A stretch of DNA of 64,000 bases from Saprospiraceae bacterium (GCA_016710115.1 JADJLN010000014.1:1-64000); one strand, 5' to 3'; counted from the first letter of the stretch, positions 17,346 to 29,324 are shown. Program-made: numbers and translations. Notes: generated from the letters alone by a model not told the origin.

Positions 17346-18808
17346 GTGCAGATGTATACAAACCCCAGCGACAGTCTCATTGGGCCATCCTGTTCATTCT
17401 CTGGCATACAGCCTGGATTACTATCCGCCAGGTATGGCCCCTCATCCTCATCCTGTTTGTCCAGCCAAAGGAACGGAATGAGTTCTCTCTCTACCTCATA
17501 GTTGGCCTGATCGCTGTCGTCGGTATCATTTCACTGATTAACCACTTCTTTTTCAGGTTCTGGATCGATTCGGACACCTTCTATGTCAGAGAAGGCTGGC
17601 TGAAAAAAAAGAACAAGACCATTCCCATCGACCGGATCCAGAGTCTGAATGTCGAACAGACCCTTCTCCACCGGTTCAGTAAAACCGGTAAAGTATTCGT
17701 CGAAACAGCCGGATCTGCCAAGGCGGAAGTAGAGATACGAGCCATCCGAATGGATGTCGTTGAAGAATTGCAACGCAAGCTGTTTCGCACGCATCGGCAA
17801 TCCTCTGGGAAAGTAGTGAAAACCATCCTACCTGAAGCGGAAAAGCCACTGTTTACGTTGGGTTTTCTGGATCTGATCAAGGTTGGACTCAGTCAGAATC
17901 ATCTCCGGACCATCGGTGTTGTGCTGGCAGTCGCCATTGGCTTCCTGGATGACCTGGAGAATCAATGGGGCATTCTGCCTGAAGGCAAACTGGAGGAAAT
18001 GGGCGAAGCCGTTCAGTCGATGATGGTACTCGTGATGATGGGTGCCCTGTTGACCGTAGGCGTTATTATCGCCAGTGTGGTGCGCATCCTCCTTTCCCAT
18101 GCAGATCTGGCCCTGTTCTACAACGGCCAGCGATTTCGATTGAACGCCGGTTTGCTCACCATTCGCGAAACCGTGGTTTCCCACCGCAAATTGCAATCAT
18201 TGACCTGGAGTGAAAATCCCATCCAGCGGTTGTTCGGATTGGTTCGCCTCGACTTTTCTCAAGCGACTGTCGACAGTCCTGAAGGGCGTCAGCAGGTGGC
18301 CATTCCGGGGATGTACAGACAACCTCTTCAAGAGATTCTACGACTGGTCTTTCCATCAGAAAAACGGGATCACGGCGCATGGTCAGGTATTGACCCCCGG
18401 TATGCATGGAAGCAATGGATCGGCACCGGTTTGCTACCGGCATTGATCATCGGTATCGGTGGTTACATTGTTGAATTCACGATGTGGATTCCCGCAATGA
18501 TCTGGCTGTTGGTTTCAGCCCTGTTTGCCCGGAAAATGACTCGTCGTTGGCAATGGTTTCTCAATCAGGATCTGCTGATACTGAAACAAGGTTGGCTCTC
18601 CCCGCGAACAACCATGCTTCCCATCTACAAGATCCAGAGTATGTCCATCCACCAGAATCCGATCCAGCGATGGCGGGATCTGGTATCGATCACCGTACAT
18701 ACTGCATCTGGCACAGAATGGATACCCTATATCCCTATAGACAAAGCCCGCCTACTGCAACGGTATGTCCTGTACCGCATCGAATCGGATAGCCGTTCCT
18801 GGATGTAA
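17342..18808 (+). CDS. multi-domain bPH2 membrane protein, YdbT-like
   Basis: A protein of about 488 residues with three bPH2 modules, each introduced by paired membrane helices. The signatures are DTFYVREGWLKKKNKTIPIDRIQSLNVEQ (first), GQRFRLNAGLLTIRETVVSHRKLQSLTWSENPIQR (second) and LLILKQGWLSPRTTMLPIYKIQSMSIHQNPIQRW (third). This is the architecture of YdbT. Start codon ATG 17342 overlaps the previous stop (ATGA). It is the last gene of the coupled run beginning at 14205. Confidence 0.88.
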   Translation: MSADVYKPQRQSHWAILFILWHTAWITIRQVWPLILILFVQPKERNEFSLYLIVGLIAVVGIISLINHFFFRFWIDSDTFYVREGWLKKKNKTIPIDRIQSLNVEQTLLHRFSKTGKVFVETAGSAKAEVEIRAIRMDVVEELQRKLFRTHRQSSGKVVKTILPEAEKPLFTLGFLDLIKVGLSQNHLRTIGVVLAVAIGFLDDLENQWGILPEGKLEEMGEAVQSMMVLVMMGALLTVGVIIASVVRILLSHADLALFYNGQRFRLNAGLLTIRETVVSHRKLQSLTWSENPIQRLFGLVRLDFSQATVDSPEGRQQVAIPGMYRQPLQEILRLVFPSEKRDHGAWSGIDPRYAWKQWIGTGLLPALIIGIGGYIVEFTMWIPAMIWLLVSALFARKMTRRWQWFLNQDLLILKQGWLSPRTTMLPIYKIQSMSIHQNPIQRWRDLVSITVHTASGTEWIPYIPIDKARLLQRYVLYRIESDSRSWM

Positions 18809-18822
18809 GCGAAAAACAACCG

Positions 18823-19894
<1,072 letters not shown>

Positions 19895-19898
<4 letters not shown>

Positions 19899-20506
19899 TT
19901 CTCGGCACTTTGAAGGCTGGTCCATGTGGTTCTGCATATTCCCCGCTGGCAGTCCATTTTTTGAACCAGGACCCCCTCTTCATCAAACTTGCGAAGCTCG
20001 CCATGCTCGTTATCCCCATCCAGATAGGTGCCTTCCGTTTTCACTTTTCCACTTTCATAGTACTCCTTGAATGGACCATTCTCCATATTATTGGCAAAAC
20101 TGACCTCTTCCATGACCTTGCCGGAAGGATAATATTTCTTCCAGATACCCGCAGTCTCATTGTTCTCGTACAAGCCCTCCAACTCGATCTGTCCGTCGGG
20201 ATAAAAAGTCTTGTACGGACCCGAAAACTGCCCATGTACATAGTTCTCTTCGATCTGGATCTTGCCCACTTCATCATAGATCTTTCGCACTCCATGCAGG
20301 GTATCCCGAACGTAATTCGCCTCTTCGATCAGCAGGCCGTCATCGGACACCATCCGGTAAAACCCGTTCTTCTGGCCGGTTGCTTTCGACCGTTCAAACA
20401 CTTCGGTAAATTCACCTTCCGCATCCTTCAGTTCGACGACCTCTATGTCCGAACTACAGGCAGCGAGAAACAATACAGGGATCAACACGATGGACCATCT
20501 GGGCAT
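19895..20506 (-). CDS. MORN-repeat lipoprotein (YwqK-like)
   Basis: A 203-residue lipoprotein: lipobox LAAC with Cys at residue 17, followed by at least five MORN-2 repeats of the GPYKTFYPDGQIELEGLY type. Such proteins are often labelled 'YwqK family antitoxin', but nothing here indicates a toxin-antitoxin pair. Coupling to porQ by a four-base overlap suggests an envelope role alongside T9SS. Confidence 0.85.
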
Positions 20507-20539
20507 AGGGGCAAATCTTTGGCAGGGTTAGTGTCTGGG

Positions 20540-21857
20540 TTACTTCCGCATTACATGACGACCGATGCTGTCATAATATTGTACTTCCGCTCCGATCTCC
20601 TCCAGGTCAAACAGCTTGCGGCCCTCAAAGACGACTGTCTGTTTCATCCGTTTGCGCACCTCATCAAAATCAGGTGACCGGAAGGCGCTCCATTCCGTGA
20701 TAATGGCCAGGGCATCAGCACCATCCAGGGCATCATAAGCGGTATCTGTCAATGTAATTCGATCGCCATAGGACGCCCGGACATTCTCCATTGCTTCTGG
20801 GTCATATGCCCTGATGGTGACGCCATCTGCTAGCAGTTGATCAATGATCGCCAGAGCCGGTGCTTCCCCGGATATCATCGGTGTTTGGCTTGAAGGCGAG
20901 TCCCCACACAGCGATGGTCTTCCCGGCCAGAGGTTCCTGATAATACTTCCGGATTTTCTCGACCAGGATCTGTTTCTGCCGTTCATTCACTCCCATGACC
21001 GTTTTCAGGATCTGAAAGTCATACTCGTATTCATCAGCCGTGATCGCCAGAGCCTGTACATCCTTTGGAAAACACGATCCGCCATAGCCGACACCGGGAA
21101 AGAGGAAACGTTTGCCAATGCGTGTATCGGTACCCATTCCAATGCGCACCATGTCCACATTCGCACCTACGCGCTCACACAGATTGGCAATCTCGTTCAT
21201 AAAGGTGATCCGCGCAGCCAGATAGGAGTTGGCTGCATATTTGGTCATTTCAGCTGACCGCTCGTCCATGAAGATGATCGGATTCCCCTGGCGCACAAAC
21301 GGCTGATACAAGTGCTGCATGGCTTTTTTAGCGCGCTCGGAGCTGGTGCCGATCACCACCCGGTCAGGCTTCATGAAATCTTCCACAGCAAGGCCCTCGC
21401 GTAAAAATTCCGGATTCGAAACCACATCAAACAAATCTTCTGACAGATGGCTGGCCAATGCCGCATGGACTTTTTCCGAAGTGCCAACAGGAACCGTGCT
21501 TTTATCAACGATCACGGTGTATCTGGTGATCAGACGACTGAGGTCATCGGCTACACCGAGGATATATTTGAGGTCTGCTGCACCACCTTCTCCCGGCGGT
21601 GTGGGCAAGGCCAGAAAAATAATCTCTGCCTGATCAACAGCCTCCTTGAGGTCGGTCGTAAAATGAAGCCTGTTCTGCCGTGTATTGCGGTCAAAGAGCA
21701 GGTCCAGCCCTGGTTCGAAGATCGGGATCTTACCGGATTGCATCATAGCCACCTTGGTGGCATCAATATCCACACAGGTCACATCATTTCCGGTTTCCGC
21801 AAAACAGGTGCCGGTTACCAAGCCAACGTATCCGGTACCGACTACAGCAATATGCAT
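20540..21857 (-). CDS. ugd: UDP-glucose 6-dehydrogenase (frameshifted)
   Basis: Oxidises UDP-glucose to UDP-glucuronate with NAD+, feeding capsule and exopolysaccharide synthesis. The N-terminal Rossmann motif is GTGYVGLVTGTCFAE, with STVPVGTSEK in the middle. The catalytic cysteine lies in GVGYGGSCFPKD, and the linker WGLAFKPNTDDIR leads to the C-terminal UDP-binding domain. The first frame stops at 20841. The second carries EAPALAIIDQLLADGVTIRAYDP through YYDSIGR to 20540. One extra G near 20868 explains the break, and the full length of about 439 residues is normal. Confidence 0.93.
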
Positions 21858-21879
21858 GTCAATTGAGTTGAGTCAGCCG

Positions 21880-21887
21880 CAAAAATA
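21880..21887 (-). promoter_or_regulatory. -7 promoter box of ugd
   Basis: The minus strand reads TATTTTTG, a perfect TAnnTTTG match, 22 bases upstream of the ugd ATG. The -33 element is not obvious. Confidence 0.45.
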
Positions 21888-21962
21888 GCCTGCACCAACC
21901 GAAGGAACCCCTTGAATTACCAATTGTCGAAAAAAAGACCCGAACTGATCTTGCAGAACGCG

Positions 21963-22610
21963 CTAGGACCGCTGAACAAACGGATTGGTTTTTGCCTCCC
22001 ATCCGATGGTCGTTTCCTGTCCATGTCCCGAATACACGGTGGTCTTGTCAGGCAGGGTATAGATCTTGTTGCGGATACTTTCAAGTAACTGCTCGTGATT
22101 ACCCAACGGCAGGTCCGTTCGTCCGATACTTCCCTGAAAAAGGACATCACCACCGATAAGATAATGATCGGCAGCACAATAGAAACAGAGATGGGCAGGC
22201 GAATGACCAGGTGCCAGGATGCAGGTCAGAACGGTATTCCCAAACCGGATTTCCTCCCCTTCTTCCAGGTATCGACCCGGCTTCGGCACGGTGTTGCGCA
22301 TGGGGATGCCGTACATCTGTGCAATCTGGGCTACATTATCCAGAAGGACTTGTTCACCCTGATGTATTTCCGCTTCCAGTTGCCATGTATCCAGCACAAA
22401 CCGATTGCCAAATACATGATCAATATGGCCATGCGTATTGAGCAATCGCACGGGTTTCAGACCATGCAGTTCGATGGTATGGATCAGATGCTTTTCCTCC
22501 TCGCGCGTGTAACATCCCGGGTCAATAATCAGGCATTCACGCGTTTCATCATAGATCAGGTAGGTGTTTTCTGCAAACGGACTATAGGTCAAAGAGACAA
22601 CTTGTGACAT
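21963..22610 (-). CDS. MBL-fold (glyoxalase II-like) metallohydrolase
   Basis: A 215-residue cytoplasmic hydrolase of the metallo-beta-lactamase fold. The zinc motif THGHIDH is at residues 59-65. Further ligands are seen in APGHSPAHL, GGDVLFQGSIGRTD and YSGHGQET. This is the pattern of hydroxyacylglutathione hydrolase-like thioester hydrolases, though the glutathione-specific C-terminal helices of true GloB are missing. The exact substrate is unknown. Confidence 0.9.
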   Translation of the reverse strand: MSQVVSLTYSPFAENTYLIYDETRECLIIDPGCYTREEEKHLIHTIELHGLKPVRLLNTHGHIDHVFGNRFVLDTWQLEAEIHQGEQVLLDNVAQIAQMYGIPMRNTVPKPGRYLEEGEEIRFGNTVLTCILAPGHSPAHLCFYCAADHYLIGGDVLFQGSIGRTDLPLGNHEQLLESIRNKIYTLPDKTTVYSGHGQETTIGWEAKTNPFVQRS

Positions 22611-22680
22611 GTTTCCTGCGTTTCGATTGGGTTAGAATGGGGAAAGACCTAAATTGGTTCGTCAATAACAGCTATCCGGA

Positions 22681-25600
22681 GTGCAAGTTTACAGTATTCG
22701 TGTCATCCTCCTGCTTTTCCTCCTGGTCACAGGGGGCTTTGTACAGGCACAGGGTATTCAGACTGAGTTTGGTAAAAACCGGGTACAATACTCTCGTGAC
22801 TTTGATGAATGGCTCCAGTATGAGAGCCAGAATTTTATTACCTACTGGTATGGTGAAGGACGCATGGTCGGCCAGGCTGCTGTGATGATCGCCGAGCAGG
22901 AACACGACGAGATCCAGCAGCTCCTCGAACATCGGATGAATGACAAGATCGAGATCCTCGTGTATACCGATCTCACCGACCTCAAACAGAGCAATATCGG
23001 CACGGAAGAAGCCTTTACCAATGTGACTGGCAAAACCAAGATCTATGGCAACAAGATCTTCGTCTATTTCAATGGCGACCATCAGCATTTGCGAAAGCAG
23101 ATTCGTGAAGGGATAGCCGAAGTCTATCTCGATGCCATGCTCTTTGGCGGAAATCTGCAGGAGTATGTCCAAAATGCCATTCTGTTCAATATGCCCATCT
23201 GGTTCAAGGAGGGGCTGATCGCCTATATCGGAGATGAATGGAACACAGAAACCGATGATCAACTTCGTGCCCTGTTGCGCCAGGAAGGACTGACCTCATT
23301 TGAAGACGTCGTCAAAGAAAATCCGGAACTGGCCGGGCATGCCTTCTGGTACTACCTTTCCCGACAGTTTGGACGACAATCCGTAGCCAATATCCTGTAT
23401 ATCGCACGGATTTATCGCGATGTAGAAGAGGGTATGTTGTATGTCCTGGGTACTCCCTTCCCTGGTCTGACAACGGGTTGGTACAGCTTTTTTCAGGAAC
23501 GATATGCCAATGATGCGGTCGGGTTTTCCCTGCCAACAGAACTCCAGCCTGTGCCGGTTCGGAATCGCCGCAATGTGCCCATCATGCATGTGGAAGCCAG
23601 CCCGGATGGTCGGCATCTGGCATATGTCCTCAATCGGGATGGCAAAATCAAGGTCTACGTCCAGGACCTTCAGACAGGTGATCGGAAAAAGGTGATGCAA
23701 TACGCTTTCCGCAATCCCTTCCAGGAAACGGATTATCAGTATCCGTTGATCGCCTGGCATCCTTCAAGTCAGTTTCTTGCCCTGCTCTCCGAAAAGCGGG
23801 ACCTGCTCGAACTGACCATCCTTGATCTGTTATCCGGAGAAAAAGAGGTTCAGGAATTGGCTCCCATTTACCAGCGGGTGTACAGCATGCATTATTTTGA
23901 TAATCACCGCCTGGTTTTCAGTGGAGCAACAGGCGGACTTTCAGATATCTTTCTGTACCACATTCCGACAAGACAATCCGACCGGATCACCCAGGATCCC
24001 TGGGATGACCTGGAACCAGTGCCCTTTACGTTCCAGGGGAAAAAGGGTATTCTGTTTACCTCCAACAGGCCATCAGCCTCTCTCGCCAAAGAGAAACTGA
24101 ACACCCATGCGCCAACCGCTACACTTGACCTCTATTTTTACAATCTCGATGATCGCCCGGCAGACGCTGTTCGCATTACAGCAACGCCCCGCTCCAACGA
24201 ACGGATGCCGGTCACGATTGACAGCACCTGGTTTGCCTGGCTGACTGATGAATCCGGACTGTATAACCGGTCACTGGCTTATCTCGATTCTGTCCTGGTA
24301 CGGACAGATCGTGCTTTTTTACTGGATGATGGCACTCAGCTTCTCATCCATGCCGATACACTTCCACTGATTTTACCACCCCCAATGTGGACAGTACTGG
24401 GATGTACCTGTCTGGGAAATACAGGCTTTTTCGCATTCGGCATCCAATGTTCAGACCCATATTCAGGAGCAATCCTACGCGGAACGGACAGGCATGATGT
24501 ACGACCTGCAGCATGTTGGTAAATCCTACCAGATCGTCGGTAACCCCGTACATGTCGATAGTACGGTTGTTCCCTATCAAACTGCATTTGCCCGACCAGC
24601 CACACGGAAATCAGTTCCCGGAACCAGGCCCGCTATTCCGCAATTATACCATCCGCGAAAGGATACTGTAGTCCATTATTTTCAGACACCTTTCCAGTAT
24701 CCACCAGTCGTGTTGCCCACTACTGAACCCACGCCGGATCTGTTGCTTGAAGAAGGGCCTTCCTTTGTCATTCCGGAAGCCCGCCAGCTGCTCCAATCCG
24801 CCGATTCGACCAGCCAGATTGACAAATTTGTAACGTCCCGGATCATTCCGAGTCGATTGAAATTCCGGCTGGATTATCTGACTAATCGATTTGACAATTC
24901 TCTTCTTTTCGGTGGCCTGGATAATTATTCCGGCAGGCAATTCCTGAATCTGGATGAAGGTTCCAGTCGGTTTGCACCGCCGGCAACCGGTCTCCTGATC
25001 AAAGCGAATGTCAAGGACCTGCTGGAGGACTACGAATTTGAAGGCGGCATGCGATTGCCGACGAATTTCAGGGGCTCCGAATTCTTCCTGACATTCATGG
25101 ATAAAAAGCATCGTTGGGACAAACACTATTCCATCTATCGGGGAGATTGGTCGAATATCTTCGAGCTGAATAACAATGTTCTCAATGGTCCTGCTCACCT
25201 GATTCCTCCCGGATTGGGTGCACCCGGTAGCCCGACACAATACAAGGTGCGTTTACAGACCACGCTGGGCCAGGTCCAATGGCGATATCCACTGGATATT
25301 TTCCGCAGTATCCGATTGCGCACCACATTGCGAAATGACCGTTATTTCTGGCACGCATTGGAACAATCCACACTGGTATTTCCGGCTGTCAATGAACAAC
25401 GGCTTGGTCTGCGCGCGGAATATGTTTTCGACAATACGTTGACTGTCGCGCCCAATATTCTCAACGGCATGCGCTACAATATCTTCACGGAAGTCGTGAA
25501 GGGATTCCAGATCCAAGCCGACCCCTTTACATTTGATCTCGACCAGGGCTTTATGGGCATGGCCGGTGTGGACTTCCGGTATTATTATCCCATCCTCAAA

Positions 25601-26152
25601 CATAGCGTTTTTGCATTCCGGTTTAACGGGGTAACCTCATTTGGACAGGAACGCATCCTGTTCTATCTGGGCGGTGTGGACAACTGGCTGCTCCCGCAAT
25701 TCAATGAGGATATACCGATCAACAATACCAATTACGGTTTTCAGACACTGGCAGCAAATCTGCGTGGATTTCAATACAATATCCGCAATGGCAGTTCATT
25801 TGCTTTAGCCAATCTGGAATTGCGCGTGCCCTTTATCAAATACCTGTTTCCGCGCACCCGTTCCTCCTTCTTCCGCAATTTGCAAGTCACCGGTTTCTTT
25901 GATACCGGCACCGCCTGGGAAGGTTTGTCACCGTACAGTGATGACAATCCGTTGAATATCATTTACATCGAGAATCCACCAGCCGTTCAGGTGAAACTGA
26001 AGTACTTCCGTGATCCGCTGGTGGCTGGATATGGAGTAGGCGCCCGTACCCTCATTTTCGGCTATCTCGTCAAGCTGGATTATGCCTGGGGAATAGAGAC
26101 CCGTCAGGTACAAAAACCGATTCTGTATCTGTCGATCGGATCGGATTTCTGA
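22681..26152 (+). CDS. very large peptidase-MA-like / TolB-type propeller / outer-membrane barrel protein (frameshifted)
   Basis: About 1,157 residues when the frame break near 24365-24400 is repaired. The GTG start gives a signal peptide (VILLLFLLVTGGFVQAQ). Residues about 35-230 resemble the peptidase-MA fold found at the front of TolB-like Bacteroidota proteins (FITYWYGEGRMVGQAAVMIAE, MPIWFKEGLIAYIGDEW). The metal-binding HExxH is replaced by REGIAEVYLD, so it is probably inactive. PD40 blades follow (VEASPDGRHLAYVLNRDGKIKVYV, FTSNRPS). The second frame encodes a C-terminal region of about 550 residues rich in amphipathic strands and ending in F, as in outer-membrane barrels. The run CCACCCCC is the likely slip point. 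Its function is not established; an outer-membrane role is inferred. Confidence 0.7.
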
Positions 26153-26414
26153 TTCTTCATTTATCCTTCTTTTTTTATTTTCCATTTCTCCTGTTCCTTT
26201 CCAGGAACAATAAAACCCTATATTTCAAAATTGAGGAAAATCGAAAAATCAGATCTGTCCAAAATAAATCTTGAAAAGTTATCCTTTGCAAAGGCAGTAT
26301 TTTACTCAATCCGGAAATCGGACTCTTTGTCCGGCCTCTTTTGATTGTTACCCGCATAGGCCAACCCCACATTTTGTGCGATGGTCACGTTGATGTTGAA
26401 AAATTGAATGCCAA

Positions 26415-27152
26415 ATGCGCACAATCGACTTATTCCTTTTGACCACCATCCTTCTCTCCTCTTTTTTCTTCACTTCCTGCCAGAAGGATCCAGAAACCGG
26501 GACACCAAATAACGAACAGAACCCCGACCCCATCCAGATCGGTTGTTTGATGGTCGGTCAACAGTCATCCTTCATCCGGTTCACGGGTGACAAATACTTT
26601 GTGCCCAGTGAAAATAACATCACCTATCATGCCGACACACTGGTGATGGAAGTCGTTTCAGAAGACAATGGGAAATTCACGATAAAGGAGTCACTGACTC
26701 CCGGATCGGTATCCGTGGTCACCAACGCCATTCCGAATGCCGACACGGTGTATTTCTTCCTCGCCGAAGTAGCTCAGGATACAGTCTGGTTTGAACCGGT
26801 GTCCGGAGAATACAGCTACTCCTGGTTTTTTACGGAAGTGGTTCGCCGGAATTCTCAATTCGTCTATAATTCCAGAAGTTACTTGCCTTTTGCCTCATTC
26901 GGCGATCCGGAAATCCAGTTTCTGGGATGGAAAACGACAATTTCTTACAGCGAAACCTACAAGGAGGCCCATATGATCAACCAGACATTGCTGGGCCATG
27001 ACTACCCTTTTCTCAATGCCCGTATCGACAATTCGTCCATGGCATTTGACGGACCGGGATATACATTTATCTATGAACCCAAGGGTGTTCTTGTTCGGTC
27101 ATCCTACGTTAACTGGTGGACCATGACCGGTGGCGGATGGGATCGGTTGTAA
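26415..27152 (+). CDS. hypothetical lipoprotein
   Basis: I recognise no family. The 245-residue protein has a lipoprotein signal (LLTTILLSSFFFTSC, Cys at residue 22) and a low-complexity linker (PETGTPNNEQNPDP). A soluble domain with many beta-type segments and conserved-looking Trp/Tyr follows. The last codons (GGGWDRL) lie in the first unit of the tandem repeat that starts at 27127. Further copies of that stretch appear downstream at 27451 and 27762 without the rest of the gene. Confidence 0.75.
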   Translation: MRTIDLFLLTTILLSSFFFTSCQKDPETGTPNNEQNPDPIQIGCLMVGQQSSFIRFTGDKYFVPSENNITYHADTLVMEVVSEDNGKFTIKESLTPGSVSVVTNAIPNADTVYFFLAEVAQDTVWFEPVSGEYSYSWFFTEVVRRNSQFVYNSRSYLPFASFGDPEIQFLGWKTTISYSETYKEAHMINQTLLGHDYPFLNARIDNSSMAFDGPGYTFIYEPKGVLVRSSYVNWWTMTGGGWDRL

Positions 27153-28094
27153 TGTTCCGGGTTCCTGCGTTCCAGGTTCCTTGTTCCAGATTGCCTTCGG
27201 GTTTTGCACGGGTCAATCATCTGGCCGTTCAATGTTCATGAGCGAGCCTTGCGGCTCGTCTGTTCAAGGTTTAACGTTTCCTACCCGTATAACACGTTGA
27301 ACCTTAAACTGTGTGCTCACAGAGCACGCTTGAACCTTGAACGGCCCATCCACACTCAACTCCATAATCTGCAGAAACTTGAAACCGGAGCCGCGAAGGT
27401 GACTGCCAAGGAACAGGCGTGTTCTAAACTGGAAAGCTGTTTTCATATTCCGGTGGCGGATGGGATCGGTTGTAATGTTCCGGGTTCCTGCGTTCCAGGT
27501 TGTCTACGGGTTTAATACCCGGGCAAATCATTTGGCCGTTCAATGTTCAAGGAGCGAGCCTTGCGGCTCGTCTGTTCAAGGTTTAACGTTTCCTACCCGT
27601 ATAACACGTTGAACCTTAAACTGTGTGCTCGCAGAGCACGCTTGAACCTTGAACGGCCCATCCACACCTAACTCCATAATCTGCAGAAACTTGAAACCGG
27701 AACCGCGAAGGTGACTGCCAAGGAACAGGCGTGTTCTAAACTGGAAAGCTGTTTTCATATTCCGGTGGCGGATGGGATCGGTTGTAATGTTCCGGGTTCC
27801 TGCGTTCCAGGTTCCTTGTTCCAGATTGCCTTCGGGTTTTGCACCTGAGTCAATCATCTGGCCGTTCAATGTTCAAGGAGCGAGCCTTGCGGCTCGTCTG
27901 TTCAAGGTTTAACGTTTCCTACCCGTATAACACGTTGAACCTTGAACTGTGTGCTCGCAGAGCACGCTTGAACCTTGAACGGCCCATCCACACTCAACTC
28001 CATAATCTGCAGAAACTTGAAACCAGGAGCCGCGAAGGTGACTGCCAAGGAACAGGCGTGTTCTAAACTGGAAAGCTGTTTTCATATTCCGGTG
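27127..28094. repeat. three-unit tandem repeat (311-327 bp) of the GTTCAA hairpin family
   Basis: Units begin with CCGGTGGCGGATGGGATCGG at 27127, 27451 and 27762, and the array ends near 28089-28094. The first 26 bases of each unit are the 3' end of the lipoprotein gene, so the duplication captured the gene end. Each unit carries GTTCCAGGTTCC words and two hairpins with conserved flanks: GAGCC-TTGC-GGCTC between GTTCAA words, and GTGCTC-ACA-GAGCAC between TTGAACCTTAAAC and TTGAACCTTGAAC words. Copies are nearly identical, with small indels, which indicates recent expansion. Frames inside are not genes. Confidence 0.85.
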
Positions 28095-28195
28095 AGACAC
28101 CGGCAGATAAAGGGTGCTGGTGAGACACCAGCACCAACAATCAATTATTTGGAAAGGGTATCCGGGTTCCTTGGTTCAGATCTTGTAGTGGTAAT

Positions 28196-28440
28196 TCTAG
28201 TTTTGTACCCGAGTAAATCATCTCGCCGTTCAAGGCAGGGGCCTCCGGCCCCGCCGGAACAAGGGAGGTCAGAGACCTCCTGTTTAACGTTCAATCCCGA
28301 GCGCACTGTGGTTACATTGAACCTTGAACAAGATCAGCGTGAGCTGAGCTTTGAACCTTGAACAACCCAAGCGCACCTCGCTGCAAATCCCGCAAGAACC
28401 AGGAACTTGGAACAATCCCGCACCCATGCGGGATGCAGAA
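28196..28440. repeat. diverged GTTCAA-family unit
   Basis: Same plan as the tandem units but with different stems: GGGGCC-TCC-GGCCCC and GGAGGTC-AGA-GACCTCC between CCGTTCAAGG and GTTTAACGTTCAA; then GATCAGC-GTGA-GCTGA between TTGAACCTTGAAC and TTGAACCTTGAAC. It ends with CCAGGAACTTGGAAC and a small CCCGCA...TGCGGG palindrome. Base pairing is kept while stem sequence differs from neighbouring units. Confidence 0.65.
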
Positions 28441-28447
28441 ACCAGAA

Positions 28448-28477
28448 ATAAAAAAGCCCTGTCATTCCTGACAGGGC
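28448..28477 (-). terminator. Rho-independent terminator of tRNA-Phe
   Basis: On the minus strand GCCCTGTCA-GGAA-TGACAGGGC is a perfect 9-bp stem followed by TTTTTTATTT, a few bases downstream of the tRNA 3' end. Confidence 0.85.
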
Positions 28478-28482
28478 CCTTG

Positions 28483-28555
28483 TGGTGTGGGGCGGAATTG
28501 AACCGCCGACACATGGATTTTCAGTCCATTGCTCTACCAACTGAGCTACCGCACC
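28483..28555 (-). tRNA. tRNA-Phe (anticodon GAA)
   Basis: The minus strand folds as a complete 73-nt tRNA. It has the GGTGCGG acceptor, the D-arm GCTCAGTTGGTAGAGC, the anticodon arm ATGGA-CTGAAAA-TCCAT with anticodon GAA, and the T-arm GGCGG-TTCAATT-CCGCC. One C-A mismatch stands at acceptor pair 5-68. CCA is not encoded, as is usual in Bacteroidota. A terminator follows it. Confidence 0.97.
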
Positions 28556-28637
28556 ATGCTTTTTCCGACCTTCCAGTGGAAGCGGATGCAAAGGTAAGTG
28601 ATTTTTTTTCGTGGGTCAAACCCTGAATCGCTTTTTT

Positions 28638-29324
28638 CTAGAACATCACACCCAACCGCAGCACCAATCGCTTGATGACTGCCTTGCTCTGATCATCCGT
28701 GCTGTCTTTTGTCACATCCGCTATCCCTTGCTGGTAAAAAATGCCGGCAACAAGACTCGTTGTTGATGTTAACGCATATTCAGCTCCACCACCGACACCC
28801 CAACTTAAATTGAGGAAAGGGGTATCCCGGCTGATATCTGTATCTTCTCCATCGGAAATATTGTCAATATCTGCTCTGGCCTGAGAATTGATGCCAATGC
28901 TAAACATCGGCAATTCGGCAAAGTACCGGATATACCCAAACTCCTGGGTTCGCATCCTGAAAGCCAACGGGATTTCGACATACTGAAGTTTGTACTGGAC
29001 GGATGTAAATGTCGGCAGTGAATCCTGACTCAAGTCAGAATTCCGAAAAATGTTACCCCCGTTTGTGTGCAACAAACCGCCTCCATTACTGAAACTTATT
29101 CCAATTCCTCCTTTGAGGGCATATCTGTCTCTGATATAATATTCCCCGTTCATCACGATCTGGAATCCGAGATTGGTTCCATCACTCTTGACCGGCTTCT
29201 TATCCGTACTCATCCAGGAGATGAAGGGGCTGGCCTCAAAGCCAAACTTGAAATCGTATTGGGCCTGAAGCGTTCCCACTCCGACCACTGTAAACAAAAC
29301 AAGCAGAATGATCAGTCGTTTCAT
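28638..29324 (-). CDS. outer-membrane beta-barrel (porin-like) protein
   Basis: A 228-residue exported protein: signal peptide MKRLIILLVLFTVVGVGTLQA, then alternating amphipathic strands (YDFKFGFEASPFISW, YALKGGIGISFS, YVEIPLAFRMRT) and a C-terminal Phe in RLVLRLGVMF. This is the layout of PorT/OMP_b-brl-type barrels common in Bacteroidota. No specific ligand is indicated. It is divergent from gldB with a shared intergenic region of about 100 bases. Confidence 0.82.
   Translation of the reverse strand: MKRLIILLVLFTVVGVGTLQAQYDFKFGFEASPFISWMSTDKKPVKSDGTNLGFQIVMNGEYYIRDRYALKGGIGISFSNGGGLLHTNGGNIFRNSDLSQDSLPTFTSVQYKLQYVEIPLAFRMRTQEFGYIRYFAELPMFSIGINSQARADIDNISDGEDTDISRDTPFLNLSWGVGGGAEYALTSTTSLVAGIFYQQGIADVTKDSTDDQSKAVIKRLVLRLGVMF

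Noticed and set aside
27204..28361. Small proteins in the 27-28 kb repeats
   Set aside because: The frames repeat with the tandem unit, appear on both strands, and are built from the GTTCAA words.
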